The position numbers were made by a program, and so were the translations under genes. The notes under the pieces are model-generated. The model had not been told where the DNA came from. It saw only the letters and a list, made by a program, of their open reading frames with translations, and searched no databases. From contig JAITOI010000003.1 in assembly GCA_031289995.1 (NCBI GenBank), positions 1-5,856 of the forward strand: a DNA stretch of 5,856 bases, written 5' to 3'. Shown in pieces: positions 1 through 5,856 of this stretch (position 1 is its first letter; every line of letters begins with the position of its first letter). The DNA comes from Prevotellaceae bacterium. GTDB lineage: Bacteria; Bacteroidota; Bacteroidia; Bacteroidales; UBA932.

Positions 1-72
1 CGTGCGGGAGTGCACGCCACTTGCCGCCATGGCGTCGTCAATTAGTAGCTCATCTACGTCCACGCTGTACAT
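1..72 (-). CDS. N-terminal fragment of a probable VapB-type antitoxin (cut by window edge)
   Basis: The minus-strand frame opens with ATG at 72-70 and stays open for 24 codons to the window edge. It begins MYSVDVDELL and continues IDDAMAASGVHSRT. A short beta-strand followed by a D-x-D-E-L-L helix and an A-M-x-x-S/T-G-x-x-(S/T)-(R/K)-T turn is the pattern seen at the N-terminus of VapB antitoxins of the PF09957 type (compare the generic form TTLDIDDELLxEAMxLTGxKTK). Such proteins bind operator DNA and neutralise a PIN-domain VapC ribonuclease, usually encoded directly downstream; here that position lies outside the window. The ATG was chosen because it puts the family pattern at the N-terminus. 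An in-frame GTG about 48 bases upstream overlaps the promoter-like box and is less likely. A promoter-like TACCTTTG lies about 50 bases upstream, suggesting independent expression. The family call is inferred from 24 residues only, so it could be wrong. Confidence 0.5.
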   Translation of the reverse strand, partial: MYSVDVDELLIDDAMAASGVHSRT

Positions 73-122
73 GCGATTTAAAAATTTGAAGATTTGAAAA
101 TTGGCATAGAAAATAAAGCGCA

Positions 123-130
123 CAAAGGTA
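123..130 (-). promoter_or_regulatory. Bacteroidota-type -7 promoter element upstream of the small partial gene
   Basis: Read on the minus strand the site is TACCTTTG, an exact fit to the TAnnTTTG -7 element of the Bacteroidota primary sigma factor. It lies just beyond the stop codon of the permease gene and about 50 bases before the ATG of the partial antitoxin-like gene, a reasonable distance for a short AT-rich leader. No good TTG/TTTG -33 element is visible at the expected spacing, so the upstream half is weak. The same 8-mer occurs in front of typA. Confidence 0.5.
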
Positions 131-143
131 TAAAATTTCGCTA

Positions 144-3100
144 CTATTTTTGGTGTACCTCCACACAAAAAACGGCATAACCATTACTAATTATCAACCG
201 AATCTCCCTCCTCACAAACCCCACCACCCCTCCCACCATCAACACCAGCAGCACCAGCGCAAACACCCACAGCCCAAAGCTAACGTTAGCAGCGACGGCG
301 CTCACGCCCACCACCGCGCACGCAAAGCCAGCAAGGACGGCGTATAGCGGCGTAGCCAGATTTTCGCGAAGCAGCAGCTGCGACAGCTTTTTGTCGGTAA
401 AACCAAGGCTGCGGTAGGTGGCGATTTCGCTGTCGCGGGCGGCCAAATTTTTGCGCACCACCACCACCAATCCGAACAATCCAAGCAGCATCCCCAGCCC
501 GCCCAGCGTCATAAAAATGCTGAGGTAGGCGTCGGTTACGCTGTTGAATTCGCTCAGCCGTTCGGCGGTGGGCGTAACGCGCACGCCGTACTCGCTGAGC
601 GCGGTTTCGAGCAGCTGCTTGGCGGCGGGCAGCTCGTCGTGCTCCAGCTTGAGCAGCGCCACCTCGCTGCCGCCAATGTCGCTCCATGCCTCGGCAAACA
701 GCTTTTTGTCCACCAAAATATTGCCCTGAAAAACGGTGTTTTGCAGCGTGCCCGCCAGGCGCAGCATCACGTGCTGTCCGTTGCTGCCGCTGTAGTGCAG
801 CGTGTCGCCCAGCTGCCGCATGAGGCTCCACAGCAGCACGGTTTCGTCCACCAGCGCGGGGATGCACCGGCCATCCAAGCGGCGCAAATGCTGGGCTGCG
901 CTGTCGCTGTTGCCGTCGCCGTAGAGACACTGCGACAGCCGAAAATCGCTTCGCATCAGCGCCTGCATGTCCACGCCGAGCACGGTTGGGTTGGTAACCT
1001 TGTTGAGGTTGAGGCAGCTCGCGTTGTCGGCGCTGAAGCGTAGCAGCTGCAAGGCCTCCGCGCCATTGGGCAGAAGTTGCAGCGCCAGCTTTTCGCGCCC
1101 CTGCTGCGTGGCGATGTTGTGGTAAATGGGCACCGCGCTTTCGCACCACAGCGCGTAGCCGCCGGTGCCCGCGCGGAGCTGCTCGCTGCTGCCGTTGCCC
1201 TGCCGGTTTAGCCCCACCGCAAACACAATGAACACGCCCGATGCGAGCGTGAAAAACGACAGCGCCTGCTGCCTTCGTCCGGCGTACAGCGAGGCAAACA
1301 TGAGGTTGGCGAAGCTGAATTTTTGGCCACGCCTGCGAGCCACCAGATGGCGTCCCCACAGGGCTGCCGTGATGAGCAGGAGGGCGCCCACCAGCACAAA
1401 CAGCGCAGCCGAATGGAGCACAAAAATGTTGGCCAGCGCCACGCCCAGCGTGAGCAGCGACGACAGCACAAGGCCTGCAAGCGGCGCCGATGCTGGCCTG
1501 CCCGAGGGCGTTGCCGTGCGGCCTTTTGCGGGGCGATGCAGGTCGGCAAATCCTCGCGCAATAGCCCGCCACAGCACGAGCAGCGAAAGGCCAAGACCCG
1601 CCAGCAGCCCGCCGGCAATGGCGCTGGCGCTGGGCACGAGCGTAAAGCCGTCGGTGTGGGTTGCGCCGCGCCATATATTGCCCAGCAGCCATGTTACGGC
1701 CAGCGTGTAGAGCAACCCCAGCACCACGCCTGCCACCGCCGCCAGCGCCACCACCGGCGCCGCCTCGCGCCACAGCATCCGCCGGATGCGCCGCCCGCAC
1801 CAGCCCAGCGATTGCAGCAGCGCCAGCTCGCCGCTACGCAGCTGCAACATTTCGGCCAGCGGCGTCCGCAGCAGCAGCATGGCGGCAATGATGATGAAGA
1901 TGCCGAGCGACAAAAACAGCGAGGCAAAATCCACGCCACCCCAGGCCGCCTGCAAGCCCAGCTCGCGCGGGTAGATGAGCTGCACGCCAAGCATGGCGGG
2001 CGTTAGAGCGCATTGCTCGAGGCCAAACGAGACAATGCATTGCTCGAAGTCAAATGAGCTGGCCATGCGGATGGCGGTGGCGCTACCGTAGGCGTTGCTC
2101 CACTGCCGAGCCACGGCAGCGTACGATACCAGCGCCTTTGGCGTGCTGCGGTAGAGCTCCCAGTAGCGCTCATCTTCCTTGCTGATGCGCCCCATGTCGA
2201 TGGGTAAATCGCTGTCCCAATCGGTGCAATTTTCCACGTCCGAAAGACCGGGGAACTCGGCGCTAAGCCCAGTGTCGGCGGCCAATGCGGAGAGGGGAAC
2301 GACTCGCTGCACGCGTAGCGTAGCGGTGTCGGTGCGAAGAATTTTCAGGTCGTGCGAGGTGTAGAAGGTGAGCATCACGCGGTCGCCAACCCCAGCGTTC
2401 ATGCGCCTTGCAGCGTAGTCCGACAGGATGATTTCGTCGTCGCGCAGGGCGACGCCATTGTACGATTCGAGCGCGGTTACAAACGAGTAGGGGATGCTGT
2501 GCGCCGCTTGCCCATTGGCGTTGGAGAGGGTGTTGACCAAGTACGACAGCAGCCTGTTGCTGTGCGGTGCGCGACGGCAAATGTTGTCGACGGCTTCGGG
2601 TTGAATGAACACGCGGTCGGACCTAACCTCCAATTCGTTCCGCTTGCGACGCGCTGCAAGGCCCGAAAATGCTGGGTTCCACGCGCTGTTGAAGGCCGAT
2701 TGCGCCACGCGCTGCGGCGAGGTGATGAGGTTGATTTTGCCCTCGATGGCCATTGCCTCGGCCAGCTCCGAGCGGTTGACAAAAACGTTTAGCGGCAGCG
2801 TTTGCTCGTTTTTGAGGCTAAGGTTTCCGCCCTCCTGAACTCCTGCAATGCCCGCCAGCGTTAGCCTCAGGCTGGTGCTGTAGGTGCTGGTTACGAACAG
2901 CGATCCGGAGGGCACAAGGCCTGTGGCAGGCAGGCGCAGCACGATGTCGCCCTCGCTGTTGCTCGCCTCATTGCTGCCCAACTCACGTCGCAGCGGCTCG
3001 TTGATTTTCGCGCTGCCGCCGGCGATGTTCATGTCGGCCACGCCCCACACCATCACCGGTATGAGCCGTCCCGACGACGACACAAATCCGTTGCTCAGCA

Positions 3101-3359
3101 GCACGCCACGCGCCTCGCAGCCCTTGAGCAGCGGGGTGTGCAGGATGGCGGTGTCGAGGAATGAGCTGCGCGAAAAGATGACCGTTTGGGTGCTGCCCAG
3201 CCGCTCGCTCACCCTTGCCACGAGCGTGCTGCGCACCGAATCGCCCACGGCAAGGCTGCCCACCACCACGCCTGTGGCGATGGCCGTTGCCACCGCAATC
3301 AGCACGTAGAAGCGGCGAAAGTGGCGAATGTTTTTGGCTGGTAGCAGGCGGAATTTCAC
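144..3359 (-). CDS. Large FtsX/MacB-type ABC transporter permease (10 predicted TM segments)
   Basis: This 1071-residue inner-membrane protein has the layout of long FtsX-domain permeases such as the YbbP type. Hydrophobic segments lie at about residues 18-37, 479-497, 535-558, 577-597, 627-646, 650-667, 699-716, 944-967, 1003-1024 and 1027-1047. The first is followed by a large extracytoplasmic domain (about 40-475), with a second at about 720-940. Two FtsX-like modules are recognisable by their cytoplasmic loops: ELALLQSLGWCGRRIRRMLW (511-530) and SEIATYRSLGFTDKKLSQLL (977-996). The N-terminal GDSVRSTL (39-46) fits the same broad family. Members usually work with a separate LolD/MacB-like ATPase in lipoprotein, lipid, peptide or efflux processes; no ATPase is encoded here and the substrate cannot be deduced. 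The start is GTG: it is the first start-type codon after the typA stop in this frame and is followed by a typical short basic N-terminus and TM1. No Shine-Dalgarno is visible. The 33-base gap to typA suggests co-transcription. The last 16 residues, after RREIRL, look like an atypical tail. Confidence 0.85.
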   Translation of the reverse strand: MKFRLLPAKNIRHFRRFYVLIAVATAIATGVVVGSLAVGDSVRSTLVARVSERLGSTQTVIFSRSSFLDTAILHTPLLKGCEARGVLLSNGFVSSSGRLIPVMVWGVADMNIAGGSAKINEPLRRELGSNEASNSEGDIVLRLPATGLVPSGSLFVTSTYSTSLRLTLAGIAGVQEGGNLSLKNEQTLPLNVFVNRSELAEAMAIEGKINLITSPQRVAQSAFNSAWNPAFSGLAARRKRNELEVRSDRVFIQPEAVDNICRRAPHSNRLLSYLVNTLSNANGQAAHSIPYSFVTALESYNGVALRDDEIILSDYAARRMNAGVGDRVMLTFYTSHDLKILRTDTATLRVQRVVPLSALAADTGLSAEFPGLSDVENCTDWDSDLPIDMGRISKEDERYWELYRSTPKALVSYAAVARQWSNAYGSATAIRMASSFDFEQCIVSFGLEQCALTPAMLGVQLIYPRELGLQAAWGGVDFASLFLSLGIFIIIAAMLLLRTPLAEMLQLRSGELALLQSLGWCGRRIRRMLWREAAPVVALAAVAGVVLGLLYTLAVTWLLGNIWRGATHTDGFTLVPSASAIAGGLLAGLGLSLLVLWRAIARGFADLHRPAKGRTATPSGRPASAPLAGLVLSSLLTLGVALANIFVLHSAALFVLVGALLLITAALWGRHLVARRRGQKFSFANLMFASLYAGRRQQALSFFTLASGVFIVFAVGLNRQGNGSSEQLRAGTGGYALWCESAVPIYHNIATQQGREKLALQLLPNGAEALQLLRFSADNASCLNLNKVTNPTVLGVDMQALMRSDFRLSQCLYGDGNSDSAAQHLRRLDGRCIPALVDETVLLWSLMRQLGDTLHYSGSNGQHVMLRLAGTLQNTVFQGNILVDKKLFAEAWSDIGGSEVALLKLEHDELPAAKQLLETALSEYGVRVTPTAERLSEFNSVTDAYLSIFMTLGGLGMLLGLFGLVVVVRKNLAARDSEIATYRSLGFTDKKLSQLLLRENLATPLYAVLAGFACAVVGVSAVAANVSFGLWVFALVLLVLMVGGVVGFVRREIRLIISNGYAVFCVEVHQK

Positions 3360-3392
3360 GGCTCGAAAGCTTAGTGGTGGTGCGGCTTTGCG

Positions 3393-5195
3393 CTACTTTT
3401 TCGCGGCGCGCTTGCGCTCGTTTTCGTCCAGCAAAATCTTGCGCATGCGAATAGATTTGGGCGTTACCTCCACGTACTCATCTTCCTGAATGTACTCCAT
3501 CGTTTCCTCGAGCGAGAAGATGGTGGCGGGCGTGATGTTGGCCTTGTCGTCGCTGCCCGATGCGCGAACGTTGGTGAGCTTTTTCGCCTTGCACACGTTT
3601 ATTGTCAGGTCTTCGTTGCGCGTGTGCTCGCCTACGACTTGGCCGCTGTAGACCTCGTCCTGCGGGTTGATGAAAAAGCGCCCCTTGTCCTGCAGCTTGT
3701 CGATGGCGTAGGCAAATGCGGTGCCGGTTTCGGAGGCAACGAGCGAGCCGTTGTTGCGCATTTCGATGTCGCCCTTGTACGGCTCGTAGGCCTTGAAGCG
3801 GTGCGCCATGATGGCCTCACCCTGCGTGGCGGTGAGCATGCTGCTGCGAAGGCCAATCAGGCCTCGGGCGGGGACGTCGAACTCGAGGCGGCTGCGGTCG
3901 CCCATGGTGTTGATGTTGAACAGTACTCCCTTGCGCCGCGTAACCATGTCGATGACCTTGCTGGCCATCTCTTCGGGCACGTCCACCGTGAGCGCCTCGA
4001 TAGGCTCGCACTTGGCCTCGTCAATTTCCTTGATGATGACTTTGGGCTGCCCCACCTGAAACTCGTAGCCCTCGCGCCGCATGGTTTCGATGAGCACGCT
4101 CAGGTGCAAAATGCCGCGCCCGAAAACCACAAATCGGTCGGCGCCTTCGCCCGGCTCCACGCGCAGGGCGAGGTTTTTTTCGAGCTCGCGGTCGAGGCGG
4201 TCTTTGAGGTGCCGCGAGGTAACGTACTTGCCTTCGCGCCCAAAAAACGGCGAGTCGTTGATGGTGAAAAGCATGCTCATCGTAGGCTCGTCAACCGCAA
4301 TGGTGGGCAGGGCTTCGGGGTTTTCGTAGTCCGCCACGGTGTCGCCAATATCGAAGCCTTCGATGCCCACCATGGCGCAAATATCGCCGCACTTGACCTC
4401 GCTCTCCTTCACTTTTTCCAGCCCGTCGAACACCATCAGCTCCTTGATGCGCGTCTTCTGCACCGTGCCGTCGCGCTTGACCAGCGACACGCTGCTGGCA
4501 GGCTTGAACGCGCCGCGGGCAATGCGCCCCACGGCAATGCGCCCCACGTAGCTGGAGTATTCGAGCGAGGTGATGAGCATCTGCGGGGTGCCCTCAACCA
4601 TAACAGGGGCGGGGATTTCGGCGAGTATGCAGTCGAGCAGCGCGGTGATGTCGGTGGCGGGCTTGCGCCAGTCGGCGCTCATCCATCCTTGCTTTGCGCT
4701 GCCGAAAAGGGTTTTGAAATCGAGCTGCTCCTCGGTGGCGTTGAGGGCAAACATGAGGTCGAACACCTGCTCCTGAACGTAGTCGGGGCGGCAGTTGGGC
4801 TTGTCCACCTTGTTGATGACCACGATGGGTTTTTTGCCCAGCGCGAGCGCTTTTTGCAGCACGAATCGGGTTTGCGGCATGGTGCCCTCAAAGGCGTCCA
4901 CGATGAGCAGCACGCCGTCGCTCATGTTGAGCACGCGCTCCACCTCGCCGCCAAAGTCGGCGTGGCCGGGGGTGTCAATCACGTTAATTTTTACGCCCTT
5001 GTAAACCACCGAAACATTTTTTGCCAGAATGGTAATGCCGCGCTCGCGCTCGAGGTCGTTGCTGTCCATGATGAGCTCGCCCTGCTTTTCGGCCTCGCGC
5101 TGCGCCTTGCCCGTGAGAATAATTTTGTCCACCAGCGTAGTTTTCCCGTGGTCTACGTGGGCTATAATGGCAATGTTGCGAATGTTAATCCCCAT
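3393..5195 (-). CDS. typA: Translational GTPase TypA/BipA, complete
   Basis: This 600-residue protein is a full-length TypA/BipA, a ribosome-binding GTPase of the EF-G/EF-Tu superfamily involved in 50S assembly and in growth under stress or at low temperature. All G-domain motifs are present: P-loop AHVDHGKT (12-19), switch I RERGITI (50-56), DTPGH (74-78), NKVD (128-131) and SAK (166-168). A beta-barrel domain II follows (about 200-300), then an EF-G-like domain III containing the [20 protein letters not shown] stretch, a domain V containing a [24 protein letters not shown] segment and [10 protein letters not shown], and the BipA-specific C-terminal domain with [18 protein letters not shown] and [18 protein letters not shown]. 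The protein ends with a basic KRAAKK tail and TAG. The ATG at 5195-5193 gives the canonical start [29 protein letters not shown] promoter box lies about 40 bases upstream. The length matches the family norm of about 600 residues and no key residue is missing. Confidence 0.98.
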   Translation of the reverse strand: MGINIRNIAIIAHVDHGKTTLVDKIILTGKAQREAEKQGELIMDSNDLERERGITILAKNVSVVYKGVKINVIDTPGHADFGGEVERVLNMSDGVLLIVDAFEGTMPQTRFVLQKALALGKKPIVVINKVDKPNCRPDYVQEQVFDLMFALNATEEQLDFKTLFGSAKQGWMSADWRKPATDITALLDCILAEIPAPVMVEGTPQMLITSLEYSSYVGRIAVGRIARGAFKPASSVSLVKRDGTVQKTRIKELMVFDGLEKVKESEVKCGDICAMVGIEGFDIGDTVADYENPEALPTIAVDEPTMSMLFTINDSPFFGREGKYVTSRHLKDRLDRELEKNLALRVEPGEGADRFVVFGRGILHLSVLIETMRREGYEFQVGQPKVIIKEIDEAKCEPIEALTVDVPEEMASKVIDMVTRRKGVLFNINTMGDRSRLEFDVPARGLIGLRSSMLTATQGEAIMAHRFKAYEPYKGDIEMRNNGSLVASETGTAFAYAIDKLQDKGRFFINPQDEVYSGQVVGEHTRNEDLTINVCKAKKLTNVRASGSDDKANITPATIFSLEETMEYIQEDEYVEVTPKSIRMRKILLDENERKRAAKK

Positions 5196-5233
5196 GCTAA
5201 AAATCTGTTGTTAACGGTAAATAATTAAGGGCG

Positions 5234-5241
5234 CAAAGGTA
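5234..5241 (-). promoter_or_regulatory. Bacteroidota-type -7 promoter element for typA
   Basis: The minus strand reads TACCTTTG here, an exact match to the TAnnTTTG -7 element of Bacteroidota promoters. It is about 38 bases from the typA ATG and would give a leader of roughly 30 nucleotides. At about 20 bases further upstream the minus strand reads TTTC rather than the expected TTTG/TTG, so the -33 element is only approximate. The box lies between typA and the fold-back element, so the transcription start probably does not include the repeat. The permease gene downstream has no comparable site in its 33-base gap and may depend on this promoter. Confidence 0.65.
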
Positions 5242-5346
5242 GGCAAAATTGTTGATATGAAGAAATTGTTGGTGCGGAGGCTAAATCTTTTTTTGAGGTG
5301 CTATCCATGACGGCGATATGGGTAACATGTCCAAGCGTCCTGCCGT

Positions 5347-5394
5347 GCGCACGGGTGTAAGTTGTTCCCCGAATGAGGCCTTTGCTCCGTGCGC
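5347..5394. repeat. Nested hairpin in the left arm (gcgcacgg / ccgtgcgc)
   Basis: GCGCACGG at 5347-5354 is the exact reverse complement of CCGTGCGC at 5387-5394, so this arm can fold on itself as well as pair with the right arm. The interior is less well paired than the corresponding interior of the right arm. The left stem half also overlaps the 12-bp perfect palindrome CCGTGCGCACGG at 5343-5354. Confidence 0.6.
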
Positions 5395-5419
5395 AAAGAC
5401 CGCGGATGCATCGTTGGCT

Positions 5420-5470
5420 ACTAAGGTTAGTGAGCGCAGCCGAACTAAGGTTGCCTGACAAACTAAGGTT
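5420..5470 (+). repeat. Three direct copies of ACTAAGGTT in the left arm
   Basis: The 9-mer ACTAAGGTT occurs at 5420-5428, 5444-5452 and 5462-5470, with steps of 24 and 18 bases. The second and third copies share a preceding A, giving AACTAAGGTT. The matching part of the right arm is shorter and keeps only degenerate versions (the two flanking blocks that contain CTAAGG and TAAGGTT), so copy number differs between the arms. Confidence 0.7.
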
Positions 5471-5585
5471 TTGCAATGGGTTAGACAGTGGCACGGAACC
5501 TCATTTCTACCTAATTTTTCTTCAACAAAACAACCTCAGTAGCCTTGATAGCGTATGATTTCCATAACCTCATTACCTCATTTGA

Positions 5586-5615
5586 TGTATAGACGTGGTG
5601 CGCCGCGTCTATACA
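5586..5615 (+). repeat. REP-like hairpin at the centre of the fold-back element
   Basis: TGTATAGACG at 5586-5595 is the exact reverse complement of CGTCTATACA at 5606-5615. As a plus-strand RNA the stem extends inward by a U-G pair and two G-C pairs (5596-5598 with 5603-5605), leaving a UGCG loop at 5599-5602 that fits the UNCG tetraloop pattern. In the minus-strand RNA the U-G position becomes a C-A mismatch, so the plus transcript would fold better. No T-run follows the stem on either strand, so it is not a typical intrinsic terminator. The form resembles dispersed extragenic palindromes; whether it is repeated in the genome cannot be seen here. Confidence 0.75.
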
Positions 5616-5664
5616 GGGAAAAAAATAGGTTAGAATGAAGTTCGCAAACCACGCTCACCAGCCG

Positions 5665-5842
5665 TGAGGTTCTTTGCCACTGCTCAACCCATTGCAAAAC
5701 CTTATTTTTCTAAGGCTCCCTTAGTAGCCAACGATGCGCCTCCGCGTCTTGCGCACGGAGCACAGGCCTCATTCGAGGCAGGCCTTTCACCCGTGCGCAC
5801 GGCAGGACGATTGGAATAGCACCAACAAAAAAAGATTTAGCC
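5665..5842 (-). repeat. Right arm of the fold-back element
   Basis: Read on the minus strand this arm repeats the left arm in the same order: GGCTAAATC plus seven T, the 22-bp block around CCTGCCGTGCGCACGGG, CGAATGAGGCCT, the block GCATCGTTGGCTACTAAGG, TAAGGTTTTGCAATGGGTT, and a final block ending AACCTCA. Similarity resumes beyond AACCTCA: the minus strand at about 5616-5640 (TTCTAACCTATTTTTTTCC) resembles 5504-5520 of the left side, after an extra segment of about 25-30 bases at 5636-5664. Confidence 0.8.
5751..5798. repeat. Nested hairpin in the right arm
   Basis: GCGCACGG at 5751-5758 pairs with CCGTGCGC at 5791-5798, and inside it GCCTC at 5766-5770 pairs with GAGGC at 5775-5779 around a four-base ATTC loop. 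This gives a two-part stem within the arm. The outer stem uses the same 8-mer pair as the left-arm hairpin, which follows from the two arms being inverted copies. Confidence 0.65.
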
Positions 5843-5856
5843 ATCTACAGCAAGTT

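Larger units (their letters stand above)
5279..5503 (+). repeat. Left arm of the fold-back element
   Basis: This arm starts with GGCTAAATC followed by seven T and ends at AACCTCA. It pairs with the right arm at 5665-5842. It is about 47 bases longer than the right arm. The excess sits mainly in an insertion at about 5307-5335, between the first and second inverted blocks, and in the section 5427-5463 containing extra copies of an AACTAAGGTT repeat. Confidence 0.8.
5279..5842. repeat. Large imperfect fold-back (long inverted repeat) element, non-coding
   Basis: The 564 bases between the typA promoter and the window's right end form a long interrupted palindrome. Perfect inverted blocks, in order from the outside, are 5279-5295 with 5826-5842 (17 bp), 5336-5357 with 5788-5809 (22 bp), 5370-5381 with 5764-5775 (12 bp), 5408-5426 with 5719-5737 (19 bp) and 5464-5482 with 5686-5704 (19 bp). 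A further near-perfect block pairs 5486-5503 with 5665-5682. The blocks are collinear, separated by small insertions and substitutions, so one arm looks like a diverged inverted copy of the other. No convincing protein is encoded: the short open frames here run through the repeat and show no recognisable family. No clear target-site duplication is visible next to the outer ends. Possible identities are a dispersed MITE-like element, a structured RNA locus, or an old inverted duplication. Confidence 0.85.

Noticed and set aside
73..110. AT-rich ATTTGAA/GATTTGAA repeat before the small partial gene
   Set aside because: It is a short low-complexity leader sequence typical of Bacteroidota 5' regions and too short to support an operator or riboswitch call.
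286..1800. 504-codon open frame on the minus strand inside the permease gene
   Set aside because: It is an out-of-frame shadow with an extremely Arg/Ala/Gly/Gln-rich composition and no domain; the permease frame there gives coherent membrane segments.
1323..2006. 227-codon plus-strand open frame opposite the permease
   Set aside because: The composition is low-complexity Gln/Arg/His-rich, as expected for an antisense shadow, and no start signal or family match is visible.
3624..5228. 534-codon open frame on the plus strand opposite typA
   Set aside because: It is antisense to a complete, highly conserved gene, is rich in His/Val/Ala/Asp residues mirroring typA codons, and matches no family. 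GC-rich codon bias on the coding strand explains the open antisense frame.
5225..5494. 89-codon minus-strand open frame upstream of typA
   Set aside because: It runs through the left fold-back arm and the typA promoter box, has no recognisable family and includes repeat units as codons.
5373..5558. 61-codon plus-strand open frame in the fold-back element
   Set aside because: It spans inverted blocks and direct repeats with no conserved motif; the inverted-repeat structure explains the sequence better than protein coding.
5586..5640. Central hairpin near an A-run considered as an intrinsic terminator
   Set aside because: The A-run follows the stem on the plus strand, and on the minus strand the T-run precedes the stem, so neither transcript has a U-tract after the hairpin.
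5279..5842. CRISPR array or IS with a transposase
   Set aside because: The repeats are inverted rather than regularly spaced direct repeats, and no transposase or Cas protein is encoded between the arms.

Overview
The window looks like chromosomal DNA from a member of the Bacteroidota, possibly a relatively GC-rich Bacteroidales. Three things point there. Two minus-strand promoter-like sites carry an exact TACCTTTG, which fits the TAnnTTTG -7 element of that phylum. No clear Shine-Dalgarno sequence precedes the genes. The leaders are AT-rich while the coding regions are GC-rich. The genus cannot be fixed from the sequence alone.

All recognisable genes lie on the minus strand, so transcription runs from right to left. 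From upstream to downstream they are: typA/bipA (3393-5195), a complete ribosome-associated translational GTPase; a large FtsX/MacB-type ABC transporter permease of 1071 residues (144-3359), starting with GTG 33 bases after the typA stop codon and probably co-transcribed with it; and, cut by the left edge, the first 24 codons of a small protein (1-72) that resembles a VapB-type antitoxin and has its own promoter-like box. No ATPase partner for the permease is visible.

The region right of typA (5196-5856) has no convincing gene. It holds the typA leader and promoter, then a large imperfect fold-back structure (about 5279-5842). Its two arms of roughly 225 and 178 bp contain perfect inverted blocks of 17-22 bp. 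The arms surround an AT-richer centre with a small REP-like hairpin at 5586-5615. Each arm also has its own nested hairpin made from the same 8-mer pair, and the left arm carries a three-copy direct repeat missing from the right. This fold-back is the least explained part of the window. It may be a dispersed non-coding repeat or MITE-like element, a structured RNA, or the remnant of an inverted duplication.
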